A stretch of 64,000 bases of DNA from Siphonodentalium dalli (lineage: Eukaryota > Mollusca > Scaphopoda > Gadilida > Siphonodentaliidae), in the NCBI GenBank assembly GCA_032622095.1, contig CP136069.1, forward strand, positions 165,408,394-165,472,393, in the 5' to 3' direction. Position numbers and translations under genes: made by a program. This document shows, one piece after another, positions 11,451 to 22,650 of the stretch (position 1 is its first letter; the number at the start of each line of letters is the position of its first letter). Below the pieces are notes generated by a model, which worked only from the letters and a program-made list of their open reading frames with translations, was not told the origin of the DNA and searched no databases.

Positions 11451-12016
11451 CCCTGGTCAAGTGGTCCTGCTAGTCTGTTATGATGTGTGTGGTCCTGCTG
11501 AATTGCTATGATGCTGGTGGGGCAATCTGATGCCGTTACGAAAAAGTACCGTTATTTTGACTAAAGTTGTCATTTTCGAGGTATTTGGCTAATCCGAGCG
11601 ATTTGAGAAAAAGCCAGTGTATCTGTGAAACATTCAAGAACATATATATTTTTGAAAAAAAATAATATTGTCTGCGCTGTTGTTGGCAAATAGACGTGAA
11701 TAGCCATCTTTATAATAGTCCATTTGCAACCAGTATTAAAATATTTTGCAATATATATCTTTTTGAGTGCTTGATACACATACTGGCTTTTCTTGGATAT
11801 GTTTAGATTATCGGAATACCGCGAAAATTAGACAACTTAAGAACAATAACGGTACTTTGTCTTAACAGCATCAGTTTGCCCTAACAGCATAATATCAATT
11901 CAGTATGCAGGACCCACCAGCATCATATCAATTCAGTATGCAGGACCCACCAGCATCATAGCACATTAGCAGGACCCACCAGCATCATAGCACATTAGCA
12001 GGACCACTTGACAAGG
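11451..12016. mobile_element. Inverted-repeat element (family E), uninterrupted copy
   Basis: Ends are CCCTGGTCAAGTGGTCCTGC and GCAGGACCACTTGACAAGG. It aligns along its length with 1,109-2,056 and lacks the family A insertion: the equivalent site near 11,620-11,635 is continuous. The right arm contains a local amplification in which CAGGACCCACCAGCATCATA appears four times between about 11,905 and 12,000. Confidence 0.8.
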
Positions 12017-12061
12017 TGTGTGCGATTGTTTACATCGACGTTATAGAGACACTACACCCCT

Positions 12062-12679
12062 AAACCAGGGGCATGTACTATAGATTTACAATTGCTGTGT
12101 TTGAACACGTGTACAAGGTTGTGTGGGGCACACAGAAGGTGTCGATTACCATAGACCCCACTCTTATTCTTACAGTGAAAGGGCGACTTCTTGCAACGCC
12201 TCGTTTACATGCATGGTGACCAATAAAATAATAGGTTTACCACATGTGACTTGATTGACCAATGAAAAAAAAAAAATTCCTCGGAGACACTCATTGATAT
12301 GTTATCGCTAGGGCATGGGTAATCCGTGTTCAATTGTATTAGTGGTAATCGGTATCCTTTAAATAATCGCTCAGTGAGTACGCCGCAACCGTTCGTGCAT
12401 TGTGTTATATGTCATCAATGGTTATCGTCCGTTCCAACAATTCAAGTTTTAAGAGGTATTTCAATTTCTAGTTGGGTTGTCATGCAAAATCGCTGGAGTA
12501 TTATATTGAATACCATTCTGATCAAACCCAATCATCCATCGGTAATGAGCACACGGGTATAATCTACTCTATTACAATACAGTGGTCTATTGTACTTCAC
12601 GCCTCCTGTGTACCTCACATAACCTTGTACACCTGTTCAAACACGGCAATTGTAAATCTATAGTACAGGCCCCTGGTTT
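12062..12679. mobile_element. Inverted-repeat element (family F), ~618 bp
   Basis: The outer ends are AAACCAGGGGCATGTACTAT and its near reverse complement, ending GCCCCTGGTTT. Matching continues inward through AGATTTACAATTGC, GTGTTTGAACA and TGTACAAGGTT, giving arms of about 60 bp or more. The interior holds only unsupported frames of 78 and 63 codons (12,326-12,663). There is no recognisable transposase. Confidence 0.8.
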
Positions 12680-12753
12680 GTTTGGACCCACGTGTATAGG
12701 CGAAATATAGAAGATAACAAATCCGTCACTTAGACCTTCGGTTCCGAGAGTTT

Positions 12754-13125
12754 AAAGTGACGCGAAACACTGCGGTATGGTGATCAAATATAAATGGAGA
12801 ATAAACTTGCTCAAAGTAGTTATTTTCAGGAATATTAATCAAAATTTACAGTACACACACCGTCATTATTATATATTAATTAAATGCAATGACTCTCGAT
12901 GGCGAAATAATTTGCGTAAGTTTATCGCCGATTGTCGCATCCAGAATCGAAATGTAAATATTTACAATTAAGCGTAGTTTAGACGATGATATCTATGGAG
13001 TGGTATGGTCGATTTCTTTGAGATTTCGGTGATGTTAGTAGAATGCTACATTCCCACAGTTGGCATGCCGCCTGAGTACTATCTCATCAGTTTATCGCAC
13101 CGAACAAGTCCGTAATATGTCTTTA
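12754..13125. repeat. Interspersed repeat (family R)
   Basis: It runs from AAAGTGACGCGAAACACT to GAACAAGTCCGTAATATGTC. Long blocks such as GCAATGACTCTCGATGGCGA and AGTAGAATGCTACATTCC are shared with 51,692-52,070 and 56,798-57,175. More distant copies lie at 25,774-26,105 and, as a right end only, near 10,218. I see no terminal inverted repeats and no coding frame. The class is unknown; a SINE-like or TIR-less element is possible. Confidence 0.7.
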
Positions 13126-13175
13126 AACCATGGTTTAGCTGTCAAACTTCGGTTTAAACCGATGGGTCCCCTTAA

Positions 13176-13567
13176 CTCTTCCATGGCGGGAGCTGATCTG
13201 TAGCAACATTAAAGATGATGTGCCAGTGCATTCTCTTATATGCGCGAGTCTCCCACAGGGAACCTAGCATATCAAAGAGAATGAACTGGCTTACGAATGT
13301 CAAAGTAAATATTGTTAGGCCAATGTATTCTCTTATATATGCGATTATCCCTGTGGAGACTCGCATATATGAGATAATGCATTGGCAAAGGGTTTTCGCA
13401 GAATTTCAGGAAGCTCCAGTCATGGAAGGGATATAATTTTATAATAACCGAGGCGATATTTAAAGTTTAACGTTTATTCCACAGGGAGCCTCACACAGAT
13501 GGAAGCATTCACTACGACGTGTCGTCTGCTGCAGTCTATGTGGGGCTCTCTGTGGGTCATGAAAGGG
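13176..13567. mobile_element. TTAA-flanked MITE containing hairpins (piggyBac-like), copy 1
   Basis: TTAA lies at 13,172-13,175 and 13,568-13,571. The right terminus is AAAGGG and the left is CTCTTCCATGG, a diverged CCCTT. The interior holds two ATGCATTCTCTTATAT-type hairpins (about 13,226-13,290 and 13,317-13,386) and a third hairpin with GTCGTCTGC (about 13,480-13,555). The TTAA site and CCCTTT ends are typical of piggyBac-mobilised elements. No transposase is present. Confidence 0.75.
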
Positions 13568-13571
13568 TTAA

Positions 13572-14107
13572 ACCTGGTTTAAACTGGGATGACGAACCGG
13601 GTCATAGTGTTCGAAATGCTAAATGAAGGTCATTGTAATAGGTCGTTCGCGAGCACACAACAACGGTGACTCGAACACATAATAGAGAGCTATTGTCCAT
13701 GCAGTGCTCTCGTTTGTATTAATATTGCTGGTATACCAGTTGATATAAACCGTCCTGTGAGATTTTTATATACACACTCACAAGTTCAAGAACTCTTGTA
13801 AGTTATATTGATATTGAATATGTCCTTCCGTTGTGATCACGATAGCGTATGCCATTATGATGCCGTGTCAATCTATATGAAACCCGCACAATGTACATCC
13901 GTATAAATCAATCTGGTTTCATGTTTGCAGAATATCCTTTTGTTTAAACGACCATATTGATGGCGGAGGCAGCAGGGCATCGTCAATAATAACATGGCGA
14001 TCATTGAACTTCGTCGAATGGCCGCCAGCCACTCCGTGTTGTTATATCAAGAGTGAAACTTAGTTATACCATTATATAGTGCAAACATGGGTCACTTGGA
14101 GGATCAG
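13572..14107. other. No gene seen
   Basis: Mixed AT-rich sequence with short frames only and no repeat I could match elsewhere in the window. Confidence 0.5.
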
Positions 14108-14204
14108 GCAGTGCATCAGTTCTGATTGAAACCAGACTGAAGCCGCTATACGGTACATATGTATCCATTCCCAGTCTGGAATCAATCAGAACTGATAGTG
14201 CATC
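14108..14204. repeat. Short hairpin
   Basis: AGTGCATCAGTTCTGATTGA on the left pairs with TCAATCAGAACTGATAGTGC on the right; CCAGACTG and CAGTCTGG pair further in. It directly abuts the next TTAA-flanked element. Confidence 0.7.
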
Positions 14205-14209
14205 TTTAA

Positions 14210-14486
14210 CCCTTCCATGGCCGGAGCTTCCTGAAATTTTGCGAACACCCAGTGCCAATGCATTCTCTTATATATGCGACTCTCCCATGGGGAGCCTCCA
14301 ATGGGGAGCCTCGCATATATATGAGAAAATAGATTGGCCTAACAATATTTACCTTGACCTTGTAAGACAATGCATTCTTATATACATGTATATGCGATGC
14401 TCCCTATGGGAGACTAGCATATATAAGAGAATTCATTGGTACAGGATATTAAATGCTGCACTAGCGCAGCTCTCGACATGAAAGGG
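14210..14486. mobile_element. TTAA-flanked hairpin MITE (piggyBac-like), copy 2
   Basis: TTAA at 14,206-14,209 and 14,487-14,490 flanks CCCTTCCATG and CATGAAAGGG. Inside are two hairpins of the GCCAATGCATTCTCTTATAT type, the first with a duplicated ATGGGGAGCCTC in its loop. It is related to copy 1, which lies about 600 bp away. Confidence 0.8.
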
Positions 14487-14691
14487 TTAAATAGGTCGAC
14501 AAAGAAGACTCACATTGGGAATCTATTTGCCAAAGAAAGTATAAGTATAATATCATATACGGAGTGGGTATTCGTCCAACCAGCCGGACGAATAGCCTAG
14601 AAACAATTTGTAGCTATGCGTCCTGCCGATGTTTTCTTATACGCATGCTTGACAATTTTAGATCATTAGAATCATAATTTATTAAAGGTAC

Positions 14692-15040
14692 TCAATCCGA
14701 TCAGATGTTCCTAAATTACTATTTCTTTGGCTTCGGGGGTAAACAATATTTGACCCTTCAAAGCTGAGAGTGATCATATATCGATTTTTGAAGTTTGTTA
14801 TTTCTCGAGATAGTGGCCCAGAAACACGCGGTTAATCAGACGAAGATGCGGGTGAAGATGGATAACTCTAAAATCAAGTGGTAATAATAACTATCTTGAG
14901 AAATAACAAACTTCAAAAATCGATATCTGATCACTCTGAGCTTTGATGGGTGGGTTCCTCGACTCGAATCAAATATTTTTTACCGTCGAAGCCAAAGAAA
15001 TAGTAATTTAGGAGCGTCTGATCGGATTGAGTACCTTTAA
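14692..15040. mobile_element. Palindromic MITE (family G), well-preserved copy
   Basis: TTAAAGGTACTCAATCCGAT at the left and ATCGGATTGAGTACCTTTAA at the right begin arms that continue through CTAAATTACTATTTCTTTGG, CTGA/GTGATCA and AAATAACAAACTTC. The element is close to one long palindrome with a short unpaired centre. A solo end occurs at 61,894. The flanks are compatible with TA or TTAA duplication; the palindromic ends prevent a choice. Confidence 0.8.
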
Positions 15041-15179
15041 ATAAATGATAGTTTATTTCAAAGACACAAAATATTGCGAATCAAGCACAAACATATTTAC
15101 ACTATGTACGCATTCAATCGTACACATAAATTCGTTATTATAGTTATTGTTATTTCAGTTGTTACTGTTGTTATTGTTG

Positions 15180-15443
15180 TTATTGTATCGTTTACGATGA
15201 TAATACCAACGATATGATGACGTTGATAATGACGACAATGGCGACGAATACGACGATGATGATAACCGTGATGATTATGATGATGATGACAGGATAACGA
15301 TGATGATAATGACGAGGGTGGTGGTGATGATGATAATGATGATGATGCCGATGACCGTGATGTTTATGATGATACCGGTGGCGATGATGATGCATATGAT
15401 GATAACATGATGATGATGACGATGATGATTATGATGGTGGTGT

Positions 15444-15481
<38 letters not shown>

Positions 15482-15609
15482 TCGATGATCGTGATGTTTA
15501 TGATGATGCTAATGGTGGTGATGATGATGACGGCGATGATGATGATGCAGATGATGCAGATGATGGTAACGTGATCACGAAGACGATGATGATTGTGGTA
15601 GTGGTTGTA

Positions 15610-15654
<45 letters not shown>

Positions 15655-15665
15655 TCGATGAACGT
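15180..15665. repeat. Degenerate trinucleotide microsatellite (GAT/ATG)
   Basis: About 480 bp is composed of GATGAT-type triplets with interruptions such as CGATGACCGTGATGTTTAT, which appears twice (near 15,350 and 15,482). On the minus strand it yields His-, Ile- or Ser-rich frames that are artefacts of the repeat. Confidence 0.9.
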
Positions 15666-18600
15666 GATCGGGAGGTGATTATATTTTATTACGCACATGT
15701 ATTTTATATAAATTCCTTTTCTCAACATGCATCCATTCATGTCATTTTGGATAAAAGAAAAAACAGTTATGGACGACTTATAGTTACGCCGTAAATGAGT
15801 TATTCACATTAACGACTGAGCCACTGAATGCCCACGCATAAAGTACTGAGCTTGACTATTTCCTTTTAATTATTTATTAAATCTTATTACGGCCAACAAA
15901 AGAACTCATCCACTGGTGTCGCCCGATGTCACTGGACATGAATACAGCAATTCCGTGACGTCATGCGTTGAGACGACCATGTCAGTCTCGAGAAGCCACT
16001 CTGACGGACCTTATTAAATAACTTAATCTTGAACCCAGACACGTTTGCACACATTACCCTAGATTGATTAGGACCAATCTTAATATTATATATCGGACTC
16101 CGACGTCTTTGTGTACACACACGTGTATTGGTTGAGCCGTTTATGGAAATCCTCATACAGTTAAATAGATCGATCAAGAGATAGAGAGCGTCGACCCGAT
16201 TATTGGATTTCTTATAACCACCAACGGATTATGTAAGATAACAAGCACTACATCCGGGATATGCATTACACGAGACCTCTGTGCACGGAATGCATTTAGG
16301 AAAGTCGATTTCTCTTCTTTAAGAGAGATAAAACAGAGCTGTGTGTGCCGTTCCTTTCAGAGAGATAGAACAGAGCTGTGCGTGCCGTTTAAAGATGCCC
16401 TGTCTGATCTGGCACCATAACTTCACCATCCGTACGTTTTTTTTTACCAGGAAATATTTAGGTCCCATTAATATGAAATTCTGATGGTCTTATCTGATGG
16501 ACTTTCAAAAGAGGAAGTTTTAACACGTTCTGAAGTTTTTGTCAGGCTAATACATATTCCAAGAGCGTCCATGCTTCATTTTTGTAATAATTTCGACGTA
16601 TTGTACTTATAATGGATGATTTTGAGGACGTTAACTTTTGCGAAGGGAATTCTGAAATAGTTGGTGTCAAATCTGAACGGGCATTTACACTAAATATTCA
16701 TAGTTCCCTTAGGAAATGTTAAGATAATAAGTTCAACAAACAACATTAACCATGCATAGGTCGTTTGTTGAACTTATTATCTGAACATTTCCCACCTAAT
16801 ATGACTCATTCTGTTCTTGCATTATCTGATTTTCCCTCTGTCGTCTGCTTATGTACCATGAAACCCCCATCCAAATTAATAATTGACATCGGCCTCGAGT
16901 GGGCGAATTTGTCAATTAATATATATATCTATCAATATATACTTTTTATAACTGAATGGGAGAATCCATTTAGTATAGATAGGGTCCAGTGGCGGTGGTT
17001 TGGATTCTGAAATTATGCTCGCCTTATTTCATCCCGGCCCGGTTCCGAGTATCAAAATAGGTCGATACATGCCTTAAGTAATCTTATAGGGACCTTATTT
17101 GTAACAGAACGATTTACATGTAACTTCTCTTCCACAAAGTAAAATGAAGAAAGTTGTTGTCCACCCCCGTGTAAGTGGTATCGCCAAACCGGAAGGTATC
17201 ACCAAAACCAGACCATGCGGTTTTAATGAATGAACATATCTTCCCTCAGATGAATCTATATATCTCCCAGTTGAATGGTGATATCCACTATTCAAAACAT
17301 AATTTCGTAAAGCGGAATGTTCCCTCAATGGGATAGCGATCATAGCTTGCTCTCACCCCGATAAATTTAATGAAAATTCCACTCATTTTCAATTTTATCA
17401 TATGACACTTTTTGACGTTATGTAGTTCGTTTGAAAGATAAGTATCAGCCATTGACGGCGAATAATGCGTGTGTAAATAGAAAAAAAATATGTTTACTTA
17501 ACCATAAACTTATCTAGCCTACAGAATGGTTCGCAAAAATACTATCCGCGACCAAGTGTGGATACCCACCATAATATCAGGTGTCAAACCGCGGATCGAT
17601 CCTGCGATGAGATGTCGACAACCCGGATTTTGGGATGTCAAAGATGCGGATGATATACTTCGAATTTTGACCGTTTCTGTTTGAAAATATCCCCATTATA
17701 ATTCGGACAGGGCGGCACTTGGACCATCTTTAGGTTGAGGGTGCGAGGGCGAAAACGTTTATGTTTGTTTGTGTTTTATGTTCTAATGTCATATCAATAG
17801 TATAGGCTATTCTGTGTTATTCTATAATATAGGCCCGGAACTGTACAACGAATGGAAACATTAAATCAGTGTAAATAATGAGTTAGTAGGGACGTGGCTA
17901 AAGGGTCCCTTTAGGGATGTACACCTAGAGTTTCTTAATGCACCCCTTTCAGGAACTTCTATTTGCACCTCTGTTAGGTTCGAGTTTTCATCGAGTTTAC
18001 AACGGGTTCTTCAGGCTGTTGGATACGGCAACCCCTAAATTTAGATTTTTCACCTGGTGACCATTTCAGTTCACAAATTTAGCGGAAATTATTTAAATTA
18101 TCTAAATATGCGGGCTTTTGTCTGAAAACAATTTACACACTAAATACTAAAAAATGTGAACCAATTTACGAACGAATACCCAAGTCTGACCGCTCTGACG
18201 CCCCAATCAACATATACGTGCGTTCATACATCGAAATACATGAGAGAAAAGCCACATGCACACACCCTATAAACCGTGCACCACGACAAACCCAACTCAC
18301 AACACCCACCCACCCCCATGTGCACGTGTACACGATTTCTGATCTATATTGTTTGCATGTGTAACGATTATATATGTGTGCACATATATGTATTGTGTAT
18401 TAATATATATATATACTGTGTCATATCGAACACGTCCGGCGATTGGAGAATAAATTTTTAGCTGTAGCTTCGTAACCCAATGCTGACCACGTGTGTTACA
18501 TAGGCACAATAAAGATATGACAGGCCAATCCACATCCAGATGAGAAGGCACACAAGTGTGCCACACATAATACATTGTGATCATATATGTATATGGACGT

Positions 18601-20672
18601 TTATGGTTAAACTAGAATCGAAACAATATTATCTGATAACTCTTGATAAAGCCAGACATTGTAGAATTTGTAGCTATACGATATCTGTATATTCGATAAG
18701 ATGATTCGGTTTCATTGTCTTTGACCAAATATATATATTAACTTGTATATACTAATGATATGTGTACGACACAGATAGTTAGATATAATGATGGGTGTGA
18801 TGAATTATGATGATCATCAGTAGTTGGACGTTATATTTTGGGCTTTTTTTTATATACAAAGCGAGGTTAACCAGAATTGAATGGTCAAACCCTGTGGATG
18901 TTGACATTGTTGCCCCACGAGCATAATATATATATATATTATATACTAAAGTTCATCCAAACATCACATACTGTACAATGACTGAGGTACAGAAATCAAA
19001 CGTTGGCACGAGTGTCATTTCACACTGAGGGCAATAACTACAACAAATTAATAGATGAAACCCGCTCCATGTGGATATGCCTTCTATCATGGTGATTCAT
19101 GCGTATAGCAACGATCATTGAAATCCGTTGAGCTTCAACGTGTTTTCGGACAGACGGAAACACTGACTGACGGAACCAGTTTCTATCTCCTGTCAAACTT
19201 CGTTCGCGGGGGGATACAATGTATTTCAGTCTCCCTCCGATGTGGGTGTGGATTCTGGCGTTTTCGTGTTCTATCGGGATTCGCAAGACATTAAGAACAT
19301 AACCAATTTCATGTAGTTCAACGCGATAACATGTTGCGTTCGATTAATTTCAAACGAGCATATCATTCGTGGAAACATTCGGAGCTGCACACAATAAGGA
19401 TTCCCGTTTCTCATCCCACTGAGTTGATTGAATTGCTCACACTCAAAAGGAAGTCATTTATTTCTCCACTTTGCATCCGGAATTTCTGTAAAGTGATGTG
19501 AAATCAAACGAATAAACAGTCTCTTGTGACACCATGATTCAGTTTTTTTCCAAATTAGAACCTCCAACATTTGAGAACTAATCTCCGTCATAATGTATCA
19601 ACTAATGTGATCGCTGTTTTAGAAAACAAATGTCGTCGGTTTATCTCATGGATTGGCAGTAGAAGGGCTCCAATATTGAATTTCCAGCTGCGCCACCGTG
19701 AATCAGACCGAAATTTGAAAGTGCAGAAAATGACATTTGCGCCCCTCCTTAAGTTGGACAACTGGGACATCAAGCTTTCTAATTGTTGTAATTTTCCAAC
19801 CTAACTGTCCAGCCACCACCTCCAAACGATATAAAATATTATACTATTGATCTGAAAATAACATAATTCTCATTAAAACTATCAGAACAAATTTACTATT
19901 TTCAACTGAAATTTCCAACTAATGTTGTGTTAGACATGAATTTTCCAACCATTGATTTTGTAGGTGACAATTTTACCCCATTGGTGACACTGGCATGGTG
20001 GGATTGAGTCTATGGCATTCTATAGAGATGCATCGGGCGCGAACAGCCACCTCATTTTGTGGCGCGGAACCTATATGTTATGAGGTTTCCGCCCAACTTA
20101 CAGCTTAACGTGTAAACGATAGTCCGATAATATTGAAAAACTATCACTACAACGATACAAAATAATGTAAACTGGCTTCAATCAAAATAACAGCTTCCGC
20201 GTTGGCAAATCGAATTGTCGTATTAGCGCACAGTGTTCACCAATCATTGTACCTCCTCGGTATTGCTCTATAAGTTACACGCCTGGCCCAAAACTGAAAC
20301 AAATGACCGTGGATGTGTAGTCATGGTGATAGAACGATGCTTATAACTTTCGTTGGTAATAACAACACACGCGATGCAAGAAAAACGTATATAGCTAAAT
20401 ATAGCTAGTTTTACTAAATGTACATCGATTACGATATAAACTTAGTAAAATCGATTTATAATCTATACTCGTTCCATTACATGGATGAACGAGCATATCC
20501 CCCAAATTACTTACCCTTCTGTATGAGAGGTGTCTTTACTTCTATTTTGTTCAGTATAACTGTATGTCTGTTAAGTCATATCTTATCAGAGTGATATGCA
20601 GTCACGTGTCACAATAATTCAGGATAATATCACGGTGTGACTGTCGTGGTCTCCATTAATCATAATACTTAT
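15666..20672. other. Long stretch without a supported gene
   Basis: I found no gene here. Minor structures include a ~40-bp duplication near 16,318-16,390 (AGAGAGATAGAACAGAGCTG type), a TA microsatellite near 18,925-18,945, and sequences near 17,890-18,060 and 19,740-19,960 rich in AATTTTCCAAC and AGGGACGTGGCTA. The last two also occur at 28.5 and 33.3 kb. Open frames of 60-95 codons occur but show no domains and often overlap on both strands. Confidence 0.55.
16719..16788. repeat. Short inverted repeat with ATAATAAGTTCAACAAAC arms
   Basis: The left arm GATAATAAGTTCAACAAAC pairs with GTTTGTTGAACTTATTATC on the right. A related half lies at about 25,325-25,355, and a GTCGTCTGC motif accompanies both (16,841 and 25,270). 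This suggests remnants of one mobile family. Confidence 0.65.
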
Positions 20673-21570
20673 GTGTTAACTCTGAAAAATAGACGGTATC
20701 AATATGTGTAAACATGCTAATGGGGTGTGTGTCGCTTAGGATGTTGATAATTATTGGAAGCAACGGTGTGAAATCATTTTAAATTAACGTGAGAGTGGCA
20801 GAGACCCCCATGTGTTTTGCTTACAATGATTTATGTTTACGTCATTCGTCTATTTTCCGATGAAGACATATGATTAGGACATCCATGCACAGAATACATC
20901 AGCATTGCGTAGATTTAAACAACAGTGCCAGGGGCCGATCTCATCGGCCCTAATTTACGGTCTGTAAAATCGGCCCTATTGGGTATGCTTAAGCATGCTA
21001 TAGCGAATTTTAAAACAAACTGGATAAAACCTTAGGGGCATGTTATAACTCAAAACTATCACCAAGTATTCATAATAATAATTTTGATGCCCATGAAAAA
21101 CGTAAGATTCCCTGGCACTAAACCTACAAAATAAGTCTGTTAAAGAATATAAGAAAAAATTATTAAAATTGTAAAAAATTGTAAAAAATAATAACAAATG
21201 ATGAAAAATTGTTAGGCCAATGCATTCTCTTATATATGCGAGGCGACCTATGGTATGGCACAGGGTATATGGGTTGATACACAAATCGGACCTGGCACTG
21301 AAATGGTTAAACATCAATGACCTATATAACACTATAGACTGTCATAATATTATAACATATTAACTCTGAATAATAGATGGTTATATCAACGTGCGTACAT
21401 GCCAATGGGATGTGGTCGCTTAGGAAGTTGTTACATATCTCACCGGAAGCAATGTCCTTATTATAAATTCACCGATGCGTTGGTTTCTATAGTTACAATG
21501 TTATTAGTCATTGGTATATTTTCCGGTGAAAAAACATTTAGGACACCCTTGAATATATATATTGCATCAT
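20673..21570. repeat. Diverged direct repeat pair around a TTAA-type MITE remnant
   Basis: 20,673-20,900 and 21,357-21,570 share TTAACTCTGAA.AATAGA, then GTCGCTTAGGA.GTTG, then ATTTTCCG.TGAA in the same order. A weaker third member lies near 22,805-22,990. Between the two main copies lies the hairpin element described next. Non-coding. Confidence 0.6.
21077..21306 (-). mobile_element. Truncated TTAA-type hairpin MITE
   Basis: The right end reads CCTGGCACTGAAATGG followed by TTAA (21,307-21,310), matching the inverted start at 47,504. The shared block includes ATGCCCATGAAAAACGTAAG and the hairpin arm GGCCAATGCATTCTCTTATA. The hairpin has lost its second arm near 21,252. The far boundary is unclear. 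Confidence 0.65.
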
Positions 21571-21571
21571 A

Positions 21572-21733
21572 CAGTAAATGCCCTAAGTAATCGACTCCAT
21601 AACCACAGCATAATTATGGGTAATTTTTCATGATTTCCAATGAATGGCAACAAGCCATATTTCCGACGTAAATCCTGAAAAATTACCCATAATTCTGCTG
21701 TGGTTCTGGAGTCGATTAATTAGGGCATTACTG
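21572..21733. mobile_element. TA-flanked fold-back MITE (family B)
   Basis: CAGTAAATGCCCTAAGTAAT at the left and ATTAATTAGGGCATTACTG at the right are inverted, and TA flanks both. The arms continue through AATCGACTCC and ATTATGGGTAA. The family recurs whole at 57,650-57,862 and as parts at 30,815-30,915 and 49,924-50,036. CAGTA ends and TA sites fit Tc1/mariner-type mobilisation. Confidence 0.85.
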
Positions 21734-21735
21734 TA

Positions 21736-22108
21736 CGTGGATTTAAAAACCTGAAAATGTGAAAGAGTTTATACTGTCATGTAACGACAATGGCGGACCG
21801 TTATATATAGACTATTATCTTATACCATGTATTATATATAAACACTATAGGGGATTGCCCGTAACAAATGACGGGTGAATAACGTGACATGCAGGAAAAT
21901 ATGATCACGGCTGCACCAGTAATATCGATAAAAAGAAAGCCGACACACGGTGGCGGAGTTTGTCCGGAATTTGGCTTTCGTGTTTTGTAATGGCGGACGC
22001 CGCTGAAAACACTTTCGTCTTCGGAGAAACGGATTATATCAGTGAAAACATTGCATTGATAACCTTTGGGAAACGCGTTATATCCAGGTAATCTTATAAC
22101 GATTGGCC
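21736..22108. other. No gene seen
   Basis: A 149-codon minus-strand frame spans 21,801-22,250 and runs into the poly-G-ended element. It has no recognisable domain and its Pro-rich part comes from the G run. Confidence 0.5.
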
Positions 22109-22650
22109 GGGGGGGGGGGGGTTCCGGGCACGTATGCCGGGGAGGGTGGCTGGTCGATGGGACCAACAAACAACTTTTCCGCAACTCAAAAATATTTTTC
22201 CCTGCAAGTATTTTTGACTGTTTTTTCAATGAGTTTGGCTTAAAACACATCTATATGTCAATATTAACATAAATGACAAATTAATGATGATCAGACAAAC
22301 AGTATAGCCTGTAGCCCATGCTAATGGATTGGATTTTGAAATCCAACATGGGCGCTGGCAGCCATGTTTTTTGGCCGAATGACCCCAAAATGACTCGTTC
22401 ATATTTACATGTCAATGTTAACATCCATGACTAATAGTATACACAGAAAAATTCATATACAGCTGTTTACAGTGGATTTCCCCCCGCAAATCTCTGTTTT
22501 AGTGTTAAAAGGGGGGTGGGTGTCAAAAAATGGTCGGAAAAAACTGCCGAAAACGGAAAATATTTTGGACGCGGGGGTGGTTGGGTCCCAAGAAGGGTCG
22601 AAAGTAAAAAATCAGCATACGTGCCTGAAATTTTTTCCGACCCCCCCCCC
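22109..22650. mobile_element. Element bounded by poly-G and poly-C (family I), copy 1
   Basis: It starts with a run of about 13 G followed by TTCCGGGCACGTATGCC. It ends GCATACGTGCC...TTTTTTCCGA plus a run of about 11 C. The ends therefore form an imperfect inverted repeat whose outermost bases are the homopolymer. The interior is collinear with 59,873-60,389: TTGGCTTAAAACA, ATGATCAGACAAACAGTATA, GCAGCCATGTTTTTTGGCC and CTCGTTC.TATTTACATGTC. No conserved frame spans both copies. Confidence 0.8.

Noticed and set aside
15192-15740. His-rich and Ser-rich minus-strand frames
   Set aside because: They are translations of a GAT/ATG trinucleotide microsatellite with no start context or domain.
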